Positions 36,986-48,469 of a stretch of 64,000 bases of DNA are shown here, piece by piece. Source of the DNA: Chrysaora quinquecirrha (lineage: Eukaryota > Cnidaria > Scyphozoa > Semaeostomeae > Pelagiidae); NCBI GenBank assembly GCA_014526335.1, contig JACTAT010000140.1:1-64000 (forward strand), written 5' to 3'. Made by a program: the position numbers and the translations under genes. Below the pieces are notes generated by a model. It saw only the letters and a list, made by a program, of their open reading frames with translations, was not told the origin of the DNA and searched no databases. The first letter of the stretch is position 1. Each line of letters begins with the position of its first letter.

Positions 36986-36987
36986 CA

Positions 36988-37360
36988 CAAAAGTTAAACG
37001 GGAGGGAGCCTTGGGCTGTATGAAATGGAGAGTTACTGGGCGATTTCATTGAACTCTCTTCCTCAATGGAAACGTCGTTGGCTCTCTGATCATGCAGTCC
37101 AGGTTGGAATCTCGTCTATTGTGGTATGCCACTTGTAGAAAATTCTTAGTTGTGGTGCTGAAGAAGGCTCAACATAGCCGAAACACGAAAAGTCAAATGG
37201 GAGGAGAGCCTTGGGCTGCATGACTTGGAGAATTATGCGGCGATTTCATTGAACTCTAAAGCTCAGTAAATACCTCTTTGGCTCTCTGGTCATGCAGTCA
37301 AGGTTCGAACCTCGTCTATTGTGGTCTGCCACTCATAAAAAATCTGATGGAAAAATCTAT
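36988..37360 (+). repeat. Two tandem units of a 200-bp repeat
   Basis: Unit landmarks AGCCTTGGGCTG (37007 and 37207), CGATTTCATTGAACTCT, TTGGCTCTCTG, TCATGCAGTC and TCGTCTATTGTGGT recur 200 bases apart. The second unit contains GGTTCGAACCTC, identical to a consensus tRNA B box, but no A box was found at the right distance. A diverged reverse copy is at 7210-7375. Confidence 0.85.
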
Positions 37361-37849
37361 GCTACTGTTCGCCATTCATGAAAAATATTAGCACAATCTA
37401 ATAGCGTCTTCCTATTCCCATTCGCCCAATGCCATTAATTATCGTTCAATGCCTTACAATTTTGCTTCACAGCAAGCGAAAGTTGTTGAATCACTGTACA
37501 GTCCTAAAGCACCTTTGAATGAATCACTGTACAGTCCTCAAGCACCTTAAATATTCATTTTCGAATAAGAACACCTCCATTCGCAAGACAGAATGTGCTT
37601 CGGGCATATAAAGCTTTTGCAGCTTTACGATACTACGCCTATGGGGGTGGACAGAGTCCAGAAAAGTGTTCAACCTTCCTCCAGACAAAAATACTCCTAA
37701 CTTTAAACCTTCCTCACTTAACAAAGAAAAATAGGCGTGTTTTGGGCGTGGCAAAATATCTTCTTTTGTTCTAATTGACCTTCCTCCGGTCAATGACCGT
37801 GTAACCGTAACTTTTTCCTGACTCTGGGGGTGGACTGCTATTGATCGAA

Positions 37850-38105
37850 GCCCGTGGGGGGTACTTGACCCTGAAACGTACAGGGTTGTGCCCCCGAGTT
37901 TTTACAATTCAGCCTTCCTTTAAGGTATTGTTTTCCACATTCAGCCACCCAGTTTTATGATTTTAGTATACATTTGTGTACCAAATGTTAAGAAAATTTG
38001 ATTGTACACCCACTTTTAAGGTATTTTAGGCCTAAATCGGACCCAGTTGTGAGGAATTTTCAAAAAAAATCAGCCCATAAGAGGGGCACATACCTGTCAT
38101 TAGGG
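37850..38105 (+). repeat. About 230-bp dispersed repeat R2, copy 2
   Basis: Direct copy of 36757-36985 with an extra segment near 37900-37950. Between the two copies lie the 200-bp tandem units and a minus-strand open frame of 89 codons (37524-37793) for which I see no family. Confidence 0.8.
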
Positions 38106-39736
38106 AGTACTACATTAGGTACAACATTAGGGAGTACCCCCCGGGGATCGAAGGAAGTCCACTTCGTCGAATAATACAGTCGAATGAAAGAATGAATGTG
38201 ACAGGAATGGCACCCCACACAAATGCATATAAACGTATTAAGGTAATACATCTATGGTTTAATTCCATTCCTCTGTAATTGCAATCTCATTTGCTCAGAA
38301 CGGTTGTGGGTTGGCCCATAGGGTTGTCATGACAGGGCGTTGGATAACCTTGAATCAACTTCATAATGAAATGATAATTATTAAACTAATAAGAGTACAT
38401 CATTTGGTTTAATAGTTGTTTATTGTATTCAATGGGCAAATGGGTTTTAATACACATAGAATATAAACAAACTTTATAGGCATTAAAAAATTATTAAGTT
38501 CTACAGCGAAGTGTTGCTTGGTGAATCATTAGGTGTGGCTGATGTTCAGAAAGAGGTTTAAAAAAGTTTGTATTGTTGTGTACGTTACGTACGCTAGCCT
38601 CCATGCTGGATTTACAGGGTTTCAAAGTCTATATGACGTCACAAGCTTCATTCCTGACTAAAGCCCTCGCCAGGGCAAGCAAGCTATCAAACATTGCTTG
38701 TCAAACATTCGAAGTTTGCTTGCTTGTCAAGCACGCAGTCCAGCAAAGTGTTTTACCGTTTGGTAAATCGAAAAAACATTTCCTGTGAAGTGTTTTATGT
38801 TTGTATCAAGGGGAAAATGTTTTTGAGCTTTCTCAAAAATGTTTTTGAAATACTTTTGAAATGTTTTTCAAATGTTTTGTGATGTTTTGCTTTTTAAAAA
38901 AGTGCTGAGCATTTTCATCATCATTGCAAAGCAAATTTTCCTTATTTCTGCTTGTCAAGTAATGTTCTGTGACGTGGGCAAACGTCCAAATATTTATTGA
39001 TAAGCAATGCTCAGATGTTTCACAAACAATGTTTGATCGTTTTGCCAGGGCCTAAAGAGCAGCTATCTTAAAAGTCAATAAGTAAAACGTTGACCTCAGC
39101 AGAGAATCTATTATCCCTCGTTAGCTCCTGTTGCTCGCTGCAGCTATTTTGCAAAATCGTATTGCTGTAGCAGCTTTCGAAAGATTTTGATATTATTTGC
39201 GTATCCGTTTACGATATGTTGCTTTCTTGGTGTTTCCGTTACAGTAAAAGCCAGGTCAAGGCATTGTTAGTTGCGTCCACATCATTCCTGATGCAGTCAT
39301 TTATGAACAATCTGCAATCTTCTACAAAACCTTAATTGCCATTTACTGGAATTCACATCCGAATTTGAGGCTTTGTGGTGATAGTGCCTTTGAAATTTTA
39401 CCATGCAATATCCTGGTAAAAATCACTGAAGACTTAGGCCCTAATTTTAGGGCTATTTGCGGATCGTTTGTGATTACCAGGGAGTTAAAAAGGAGATCAG
39501 TTAGACAAAAGCCGTCATAACTTAACATCCCTAAAGTAGCGAAACTTCGCAGTTAGCTGAAAAGTCATTCAAAGTCCACCCTACCGTTGTTTAGAGTAAG
39601 CAGGCAGACCAAAGTCAAATGTGACTCACTGGCTGCTCTTTCATTCGCTGCTACCCAAAAGAGGATTTTGTGCTAAATGATTTAGGGGGCATCGAATTTC
39701 TTCAAATCCTTTTGTATGACGATACTGGGACTCGAG
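38106..39736. other. Intergenic: no gene seen
   Basis: Locally repetitive at 38640-38760 (AAGCTTGC, TTGCTTGTCAA and CAAACATT words) and at 38815-38890 (repeated AATGTTTTT). No gene evidence. Confidence 0.45.
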
Positions 39737-39806
39737 CAAATCATCAACATCGTCATCCTCATCAACATAATAATAATAGTAATCGTCATCATCGTCATCG
39801 ATCATT

Positions 39807-39842
<36 letters not shown>

Positions 39843-40246
39843 GGTCATCATTGTCATTTTGAATCTTTGTCATCATCATTATCATCATCAACAAGATCGC
39901 TTCAATCATCCGACATCAACATCATCATCATCATCATCAACATCATCGCCAACATAATAATAATAATAATAATAATCGTCATTATCATCATCATCATCAT
40001 TATCACTTTGATCATGATCTTTGTTATCATAGTCATCAACAAGGTCACCAAAATCATTCGGCATCAACATCATCATCATCATTTCCATCATCAGCATCAT
40101 CGTCATCATCATCATCATCATTATCGTCATCATTGCCATCATCAACATCATCATAATCATAATCAGAAACAATGATAGCATCATAAAGACCATCGTCATT
40201 AGCAGTATCATCATTATCATCATCATAATCATCACCATCATAACCA
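39737..40246. repeat. (CAT)n microsatellite block 1
   Basis: About 500 bases dominated by CAT/ATC/AAT triplets with interruptions. Open frames here on both strands (His/Ser/Ile runs on plus, Met/Asp runs on minus) are artefacts of the repeat. Confidence 0.95.
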
Positions 40247-40563
40247 ATGTTTCAATGTTTCAAAATATCGCAGTGAGAATGGAGATTGTTGGAAGCACCG
40301 AGGGCTTGGGGGGGGGGTAAATTTGAAGATTAATGGACGTTGATTTGTTGGAAATGTTTTTTTGCCTCTGAAATGAAACTTTCAAATCCAACGTTGGTTA
40401 TCGCCATTTCTGGTCCATTCATTACTGTGCATCCCCCCATCTTATTTATATGAAACAAAGCGACAATGATTTCAGACCACGCATTCAATGTACCTCTAAA
40501 ACGTAATGACTAATTTAGCGATTAGCATTGTTTTCAACCCCCCTGAAAGCTGCTATGACATCA

Positions 40564-40575
40564 GGATATATAATG
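40564..40575 (+). promoter_or_regulatory. Candidate TATA box
   Basis: GATATATAATGG about 110 bases upstream of the ATG at 40681. It is proposed only because a plausible first coding exon follows. Confidence 0.35.
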
Positions 40576-40659
40576 GCAAAGTAAAGCAACTTATAAATGT
40601 CGTTAGAGTAAATAGCAAGACGGACACAACGCAACTTTGATCTTCTCTGTCATTTTCAG

Positions 40660-40758
40660 CGTAAAAATCAATTCAACGCCATGCCTTTGAGAGACAGAAC
40701 TGGCTTCAGACGACCACTGTATGAGTATAACAGTCCTGGTATTAACATGCCCGAAAAT
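40660..40758 (+). CDS. Candidate first coding exon of an unidentified gene
   Basis: Acceptor-like TCATTTTCAG precedes 40660. The ATG at 40681 opens 26 codons beginning MPLRDRTGFRRPLYEYNSPG and ending MPEN, then a strong donor AAAAT|GTGAGT. Composition is protein-like. Downstream exons were not found in the remaining 23 kb, which is full of transposons, so the gene may be long-introned and extend beyond the window, or the exon may be spurious. I do not recognise the protein. Confidence 0.4.
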
Positions 40759-40759
40759 G

Positions 40760-42132
40760 TGAGTTTCTTGTTTTTATTTTTGTAGACTTTTGGTATATTT
40801 TATGCTGTTTCAATAAGATATCCCGCCAAAATGAGCATTCGTGGTAAGGTAGTTATTTTGAGCTGTACAGAACGAATGCTTTTCTTCTTTATCGCTTCTG
40901 CAAGGGAGAGTAATGTAGAAAAGACAAATACTGCAAAAATACTATTTTTAACGGTATAGTTGTTTCGGTGCAGTGTATGAACTTCACTACTAGCTTTGCG
41001 ACTTTGCTGTACCATAAAGAATATTGGACAATAGGTAGAATAAATTAAGCAAATGTACATTGAATCCGAGGCAAGCCTGTCTGCCAAATTTTTCTTAGAA
41101 ATAGAACAAAAATACGCTAAAACAAACGATGTACTATTGTAAGGGGCGTTGTCGTTTTGTTGTGAATCGAGGAAACGGTTTCTGACTGCAAGATATCAAA
41201 CAGTGAGGTGCTGCAGAAATTTTAAGGGTTGAACTAGTATGTAGGGTTCTAGCAAATCAAAATAGCTTGCTGAGAGCGCATAAATGGAATGAATCTCGGA
41301 GTTGGAGACATTTTGGGCTGCAGCTTTTCATGTTGCTAATGACGCTGAGCCGTGTATCGCAAATTGTTAAAGGAACCGAATTTGTCTAATCTTTGTCGCT
41401 TGCATATCGTCGTTTCCTATGTTAAACTAATCGTGTTTGTATCAAAACATTGCTGACTGTCATTTCGCGTCTGCATTAGCTACCACAGACCTGTACACGG
41501 GATCCGTTTTGATCGATTTGTTTATGTCGGTAAAGGGTCTTTATACTGTTAATTTATGTTAGCGCGTAGATGCAGTTCATCCTGGGCGTGTGCCTGGCAC
41601 GTTCATTGAACCTTGCGTGCGTTTGACGGTCAACTTCTGCGGTTCAGCGGCTATTTGGCATTTGAATTTGGAATTTTCGGGTGCTGTTTGTGTTATATTT
41701 CTTAATAGGTGTAGCAATAAAGAAGTTCCTAATGTGTGCTTGATGCGTTCGCCCAGATAAATTTTCTTTTATTTGCGGACTAATCGAAATAAGCCCCGAA
41801 ACCTTGGTGAAGCAAATAACAGACTGAAAATGCTAAAACGGGTTTTTAAGGGACAGGGAACTCCGAAGAGGACATTACAGAGCTAGATGTAGCTAGATGT
41901 AGCTAAATGTAGCTAGTTTCGTTGTTGAAATGATGTGCGGAAGCATTTGCAGTTCAATTACTTTAGCCTTTCTGAATGTTGTCGGCGAAGCTTTTTAGAG
42001 TTGCAAAGTTCTGTACAAATAAAGACACGAGAAGAGCTGTTTGACTATGTTTATACTTAGTTTTCATTTTCTTTGGCAACTTCGCAGAGTGAGTTGTGGA
42101 CTTGTGTCATTCTCTTTTTTATTGGTCCGTGA
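40760..42132. other. No gene recognised
   Basis: Possibly an intron of the gene proposed at 40660. Contains a short tandem of TAGCTAGATG-type units near 41881-41920. Confidence 0.4.
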
Positions 42133-42309
42133 ATGAGGGACGCAAGAAAGAAAAAAAATAAACGACAAAAAGAGAAGAAAATTAGGGGAGGAATGAAAGA
42201 CTTTCAATCTTCATCCATACAATCACGATTGCCAGCAAGTCCTTTCCTCCCTCTATGTTTTTCCTTCTTTGTCTTTTATTTTTTCTCCTTCTTTCGTCCC
42301 TCCTTCATG
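42133..42309. repeat. Purine/pyrimidine inverted repeat (long hairpin)
   Basis: The left arm is A/G-rich (ATGAGGGACGCAAGAAAG and on for about 70 bases). The right arm is its imperfect complement, ending CTTTCGTCCCTCCTTCAT. The arms are separated by about 30 bases. Non-coding despite small open frames. Confidence 0.75.
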
Positions 42310-42943
42310 ACGACCAGTAGGAAAAGAGACCTGTAGCAAGTTTAGGTGCAGTGATTTTTTTTTTCCAATTTCCCCTTTTTTATAATTTCTTTTCGCCGTT
42401 CGTTTTTGCTGTACTGAAGTAATACTAAACCATACATAATTTAAAACAAATTTTATTACTGCAAATTTGACTAAGTCAGAGAAATTTTTTGCTGACCACG
42501 CCCTTAATTTTGCTATGAATGTGACCAACAGAACGCTAACCATTTCGCAAAGAACTAAACCAGATAGGCTGTTTGGGTTACATAGGTTTCATGCCACAAT
42601 GCATAATAACTGGTCAAGCTGCAGCAAAAATTGCTTAAGCGGCCTAAGAGTGTCTGAGAACCCTTCCCTTTCTTTGTTATACTTAATCGATAAGTTTGTA
42701 ACAGGAACCATTTCTATCAATGTTCCTTTGTTTACATTGTTTCGATTATTTTGTTTGTTTATACCGCTAAATGTGTTATTTTTGAATAGAAAAAACTGCT
42801 TATAGTCGTTTGATGTAATTTGTTACTATTTCTGTACATAAATTGACTCTGCTTTTTGAATATTTTTGAAGTTCTGCAATTCGCTATTTCTATTTATTAC
42901 TTTAAACGGCTGTAATTTCATATTCTTGTTATTGTTTCTGTAC
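42310..42943. other. No gene recognised
   Basis: AT-rich sequence with one 112-codon open frame at 42467-42805 that lacks any motif I know. Confidence 0.4.
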
Positions 42944-43093
42944 CATCATCATCAGCACTATCCTCCCTATCTTTCGCCTTTATCATCGTTTTAATCAGCA
43001 ACATCATCGTCGTCGTCATCATCATCATCATCGTCGTCGTCGTCATCATCATCATTATCATAATTATCATCATCTTCCATCATCATCATCATC

Positions 43094-43128
<35 letters not shown>

Positions 43129-43185
43129 AATCATCATCATCATCATCACCATTATTACCACTATTATCAGCATCACCCTCCTCAT

Positions 43186-43216
<31 letters not shown>

Positions 43217-43272
43217 ATCATTATCATCATCATGGTCACGGTCATCATCATCGTCTTCTTCATCGCCATCAC
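42944..43272. repeat. (CAT)n microsatellite block 2, left part
   Basis: CAT/CGT/CAG triplet run. It is continued at 43562 after a 289-base fold-back element, so the two parts were probably one array. Confidence 0.92.
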
Positions 43273-43561
43273 ACCCGGTAATGTCTGTGCAGTACAGTGT
43301 AGTGTACAGTTTAGGGTGTTCAGTAGATTGGAAGACGTTCAGTAAATCGAGGAATATAATCAGTACAGTGGAAGGATATCATCAGTACGCTGGCGGACTT
43401 TCAGTACTGAATGTACCGTCCTGATTATATCCCTCCACTGAACTGAGTAACGTCCACTGAACCGAGTATCCTCCACTGTATTGACGATATCCTTCCTCTG
43501 TTCTGAATATCCTACACCGTACTGCACACTCTCCACTGTACTGCACTAACATTACCCCGGT
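43273..43561. repeat. Minisatellite fold-back element, small copy
   Basis: Starts ACCCGGTAATGTCTGTGCAG and ends CTGCACTAACATTACCCCGG plus T, an inverted pair. The left half repeats AGTACAGTGG-type units and the right half their complements (CCACTGTACTG type), so the whole element is a palindromic minisatellite. The termini match the element at 50021-51241. Confidence 0.75.
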
Positions 43562-43636
43562 AGGTAATCGTCATCATCATCATCATAATCGCTGGCATCA
43601 TCATCTTTGTCGTCGTTATCATCATCACAACATCAC

Positions 43637-43676
<40 letters not shown>

Positions 43677-43700
43677 GTCATCACGATCATCACCATTGAC
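43562..43700. repeat. (CAT)n microsatellite block 2, right part
   Basis: Resumption of the CAT array, including 15 or more pure CAT units near 43635-43675. Confidence 0.92.
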
Positions 43701-44879
43701 CATTACAAGCATACATTGTGCTACCTGTGCTATGCAAATCAGTGTTACACATTTTGGGTTATTGTATGATAGAAAGTATTAATAAAGCAAACAAATACAT
43801 TCTTACAGTGCATTTACTCTCTAGAAATTTGTTTTAGAAGTCATACATAGGGTATCCTGAAACATTATAAGACACTTGCTGAAATATCCTAGAACCTGGA
43901 TTTAGCGACAAATTGTTTTGAAATAGTTTCCACAACCACAGCCAAAATAATACGCCACGAGACCTAAATCAGTTGGGCGTGGGGGATTTCTGATCGTATT
44001 TCAGCCCATTTGTGACAAATTTACTGAAAAACGTTTAAAAAGATATTTATAATGAAGTTGCAAGACAGATAAAGCTTCTTAGGTCTTAGTTGCCGTTCTA
44101 GTTCATTCACAATATCTTGATTTTCACGAGAAGTGCTTATGTAGTTTTTTAATTATAAGGGGATTATAAAAAATGAGTGTACAATCAAATTTGAATTTCT
44201 AGACGTATTTTCAATAGCTACCTCTTAGCACGAAAGGGTTTTACGTGCTTCCTAGGCGCTGATTCATAGAGCTTGTGAAGTTGGAATGCAAGAAGACTGG
44301 TGTGTGAATGTAAAAACATAAACTATCCCTCAGCTTTAGCACTATTTTCTTCAATTTTGGCTGCGGAGCATCGTCAATCCCCAAATACATCAGTGCAAAG
44401 CGCCTACGTAACAGCACAAAAAGACGTTTTAATTCAATTCAATGCTCCATTTTGTCAAGCGAGCATAGTTGTTGTTGGAAATAGAGAGCCCATGATCCTG
44501 AAGCTGTTAACAGTTAGGCCATCCTTAACCCCACGAAAGACAAATCTTAGGGCCTAAATTTGAAGTTAATTAATTTACAGGCAACATGACGCTGAACTTA
44601 TATATCTTCCTTCAAAATGTTTCAGTGCCGAGGGCTTAAATTGTTGATATTTTATAGGCAGCTGATAAGATAAACAATTACTGATAATCAGCGGATACAT
44701 TTTCTGTTAATTTGTATACAGCGATAAACAAAAATACCTTATTATTGCGCAAACGAGGATTAATCTCTAAGAACAATAAGGAGAAGGTATATCTGCCCAT
44801 TTTGGATACAAGGCGCTTTGATTTTGATAACTATTGCAAACCGATTGAACTGCAGAAGCTAAGGTATAATATCGCTGCC
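43701..44879. other. No gene recognised
   Basis: Left flank of the hAT element. Small open frames at 44300-44557 and 44712-44906 have no known motif; the second runs into the hAT terminus at 44880. Confidence 0.4.
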
Positions 44880-45268
44880 CAGGACCGCCGAGAGGGGGTA
44901 CCGTAGCCGGGGCAACTGCCCGGGGCCCTGGGCCCCGTAAGGGGCCCGTAAAGATCAAGCTTTGATTTTCCATTGTATGTTGTAGTGATTTCATGGAGCT
45001 AGGCCCCGTGACGGGCCCGGAAAATAAAACTTTCTTCTTGTCTATTGCACTTAGCAGTGATATCACGGGCCTTAAATTATTCCCTTTGAAATTAACTTTG
45101 TGTTGTGACAAAAAACCATTTCATTGAGTTACATCATATCTAAAATCATGAGAATCCGTAATTCGATGCGTATTTTGATGTCATGCTCGGCATTTATTTG
45201 TTGTTACGTTGTAATGACCCATTGTTTGGTTTCTTTGGTATACGATAGTTGTTTTAATTGCTTTTGTA

Positions 45269-45475
45269 AAGTGATTCATAAATGATGACGTTATTCAATA
45301 TATCAAATAGATCCTTAAAAGGAAGAACGTTTGGGCAAAAATAGCCGCAAAATGACGTTATTATGAATTATCAATCACTTTACTTTTGTAAAGAAAAGTG
45401 ATTGATAAATGATGACGAAATTGAATATCCAAATAGATCCTTAAAAGGAATAACCTTTGGGCAAAAATAGCCGCT
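45269..45475 (+). repeat. Tandem duplication of about 127 bp in the hAT 5' region
   Basis: AAGTGATTCATAAATGATGA at 45269 recurs with one change at 45396. Both are followed by AAATAGATCCTTAAAAGGAA and GGGCAAAAATAGCCGC. It lies upstream of the transposase start and may belong to the element's promoter region. Confidence 0.8.
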
Positions 45476-45570
45476 TTTGACATAAAAGCGTGACAATCGT
45501 CAATGGCCTTAGATTAGATTTGGAGACGTACTAGAGAGAAAGAACAGCACAAGCGAAAACCGAAGCAGAT

Positions 45571-48055
45571 ATGTCTTCCTACCAGCACAAGTCTGGTGCT
45601 CAGAAACGACGTGAAAAGGAGCAGAAGGATAAAGAAACAATGAGAGGTGCACTTACATTATTTGATGTTGGTGTTAAAAAGCGACCTCCATCTGAAAAAG
45701 ATGATAGCCCGGGCCCCGCACACAAAGAACAAGCTGCCCCTCAACACACAGCTTCAGCTTCGCCAGAGCTCTCAGATCATGATGAATCGATGTCTGGAGC
45801 ATCTTTAGAAGCACCCTCAAGTCAAGAGGAAGTCACTCCTGGTGAAACAACCAAGCCAGGTCATTTTGGTTTTGACATTGGAACCTCTCCAGCAGCTCCT
45901 ACAACACATGAAATCGAAGAAATGATACGGAAAGGCCATCTACCACATCCACAGCAGTTTCCTAATGACGTTACTGGCAGAAAATTCCCAACATCTGTGC
46001 TGAACTTCAAACAACAGAATGGTGAAGTGAGTTCCAGACGATGGCTCGTGTTCAGCCCTGCTAAGAGTGCTTTATTCTGTTTACCATGCAGGCTTTTCCC
46101 TAGTGCAGTGGACCAAGCATCATCATCTCAGTCAATCTTGGCATCAGCAAATGGATGGAGCACATCACAAAAATGGCGAAAGCTTTACGACAGGCTTCCA
46201 GAGCACGAGCACAGTACGGTGCATAAAAAATGCTACCTTGCCTGGCGTGAATTAGAGAGGCGTTTGGAAGAATCTTCTGGGGTTGACATGCTCACTGATG
46301 CAGCAGTTCTCTCAGAGGCTCAAAAATGGAAGAAGATTCTTACAAGAATAATTGATGTTGTTGTCTTTCTTGGTGAAAGAGGACTGCCTTTTCGTGGATC
46401 TTCACAAAGAATTGGTGATCTTCACAATGGAAATTTCTTAGGGCTCATTGAGCTCCTTTCTCACTATGATCCACTTCTACGAGAGCATGTGACGAAAATT
46501 AAAGTATCCCAGGAAAAAGGTGAAAGACTGCAAGCTCATTATCTTTCAGCTTCATCCCAGAACGAGTTCATTGGTCTTTGTGCAGAGTACGTTCGCAGTC
46601 GTGTCTTGGATGAAATTTATAATGCAAAATATTACTCAATCATGGTTGATGCAACACCTGATTCAAGTCATGTTGAGCAGACTACCTTCATCATCCGGTA
46701 TTTGACGAGAGAGCTTCAAGAATATACTGTCCAAGAGCGATTCTTGACATTTGTTGACTGCTGCAAGAAGACTGGTGTTCAAATAGCTACGTTAATCTTG
46801 GAAACTTTGAAACAGTTTAGGATTCCAGTTGCAGACTGCCGTGGTCAAGGGTATGACAACGCTGCAAATATGTCTGGCAAATACAATGGAGCTCAACAAT
46901 ACATTCTCACTGAAAATCCTTTGTGCCTGTATTCACCTTGTGCCTGCCATTCACTAAATCTATGTGGAGCAGACTCTGCAGCTTGCTGTAAAGAAGCAGT
47001 GACATTTTTTGGAATGGTACAAACCGTGTACACCCTATTTTCCAGCAGTCCCCAGCGATGGTTAATTCTTCAAGAAAGCATTGGATCCTCATTGCATGGC
47101 CTGTCAGGTACAAGATGGACGGATCGTGTAGCAAGTGTGCGACCATTTGCAGCTCATCTTCCAGGTATACGTTCTGCACTGGAGCAACTTCATACGCTGA
47201 ATCTTACCCTAAGACCTCCACGGAAGTTAACGGTACCATAAAGTACATCTCTTCATTTACTTGCATCCTCATGTCTGCAATTTGGTTGAAGATTTTAGTA
47301 GCAATCGATCAAAGAAACCAGGTCATACAAGCAAGGCAAGCCACTATTGATATAGAGGTCTCAAATCTTAAGTCACTTGTGCACGACCTTAAAGATTTGC
47401 GCAGCAAGTGGAATCAGATTTTGAATGAGTCGAAGTTGGTTGCAGAAGGTATGCAAATTGATTCACATCTCCCAGCCAAACGAAAGACGAAAAGGAGACC
47501 ATTTTTCGACGAGACGCAAGAAGATGTTTCCCCAGAAGGTGATGCAGTTGAAGCAGTGGAAGAAGCAGCATTTAGACGTGATGTTTTCTATTTCATTATC
47601 GATTCAGTCATTGCTGGCCTCTCAACACGCTATGATGCTGCATACAAAATCGATGATATGTTTGGTTTCCTTTGGAGATACCTTGACTTGACAGAGCAGC
47701 AAATTTCGGCAGCCTGTGTTACCCTGGCAAAGAAATACAAGGACGATATCTTGCCAGATGAACTGAGAGAAGAAATGATTCATCTGAAAACAATTCATGC
47801 TGCAAACTTTGGAGAAGAATCATTAAGTCCGTTCATTCTCTTGAGCAAAATCAGCAAATTCAAGCTTGGTGAGATATTCCCAAACGTATGCATTGCCCTG
47901 AGGATATTTTGCACATTGCCAGTTACAGTTGCTTCAGCAGAGAGATCTTTCAGCAAACTCAAGCACATCAAAAACTTCCTGCGAGCACAATGACGCAGGA
48001 AAGATTGAACGACTTGGCTATTCTAAGCATTGAGAGCGAACTTACAAAAAAATAG
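45571..48055 (+). pseudogene. hAT transposase (TTF-type zinc finger, DUF4371, hAT dimerisation), two frameshifts
   Basis: The ATG at 45571 opens a 556-codon frame. In order: a charged low-complexity N-terminus; a TTF-type zinc finger region (HLPHPQQFPNDVTGRKFPTS and RRWLVFSPAKSALFCLPCRL); a DUF4371-like part (LGERGLPFRGSS, LIELLSHYDPLL); and the RNase-H-like core with Asp in YYSIMVDATPDSSH and in CRGQGYDNAANMSGKY. The frame is lost near 47205-47220; a shifted frame carries on from TSTEVNGTIKY to the C-terminal dimerisation segment (LPVTVASAERSFSKLK). A second shift near 47985 moves the last 20 or so residues (ERLNDLAILSIE) to a third frame ending at 48053-48055. Both breaks look like single-base changes. 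The protein would cut and paste its own element. Confidence 0.9.
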
Positions 48056-48469
48056 ACTTCAGTGACGTAATTAATGCCTTTGCACTAAAAAAGGCTCGCA
48101 AAGTGAATTTATAGACATTTTAGGACTTCTCAGCATTTTCATTTCTTGTAGTTAAACGGTTGATTTAGACGTGGAATAGAATTTACACAATAAAAGGTCG
48201 CTCAGGTGTAACTTTATTTTCAATTGGAACAATAAAATTTCTGCTCGCTCGCAAAATGCCGCTGTGCGGAAATAAGGCTTTAGTGAAATTCAGAAAGGCG
48301 TTTCCACCTAAAAATTTTCAAAAATTTTCAACAGTGTACTTTTCCAACTAGAAGCAGCGTTTTAACGGTGCATAGGAGGGCGTGGTCCAAAACATTTTCC
48401 GGGACCTTCAGCGCTGGGGGGCCCCATAGGGGCCTAGCCCTGGGCCCGGCCTGCCTCTCGGCGGCCCTG

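Larger units (their letters stand above)
44880..48469 (+). mobile_element. hAT DNA transposon (DUF4371/ZMYM-type), inactivated
   Basis: The left end CAGGACCGCCGAGAGG and right end CCTCTCGGCGGCCCTG form 16-base terminal inverted repeats with one mismatch. Both ends continue into GGGCCC/CCGGGG-rich subterminal sequence. Between them lies a hAT transposase gene. I could not see a matching 8-base target duplication (tcgctgcc against gctaaaat), so the insertion is probably old or the ends are altered. Confidence 0.9.

Noticed and set aside
37295..37315. Perfect B-box-like GGTTCGAACCTC suggesting a tRNA gene
   Set aside because: No A box or acceptor stem at the required distance, and the neighbouring tandem unit has the box mutated.
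37524..37793. 89-codon minus-strand open frame with plausible composition
   Set aside because: It lies within a repeat cluster and shows no motif, splice site or promoter that I can support.
39641..40247. Open frames with His/Ser or Met/Asp runs on both strands
   Set aside because: They are translations of the (CAT)n microsatellite; the same applies at 42991-43272, 43512-43712 and 53467-53808.
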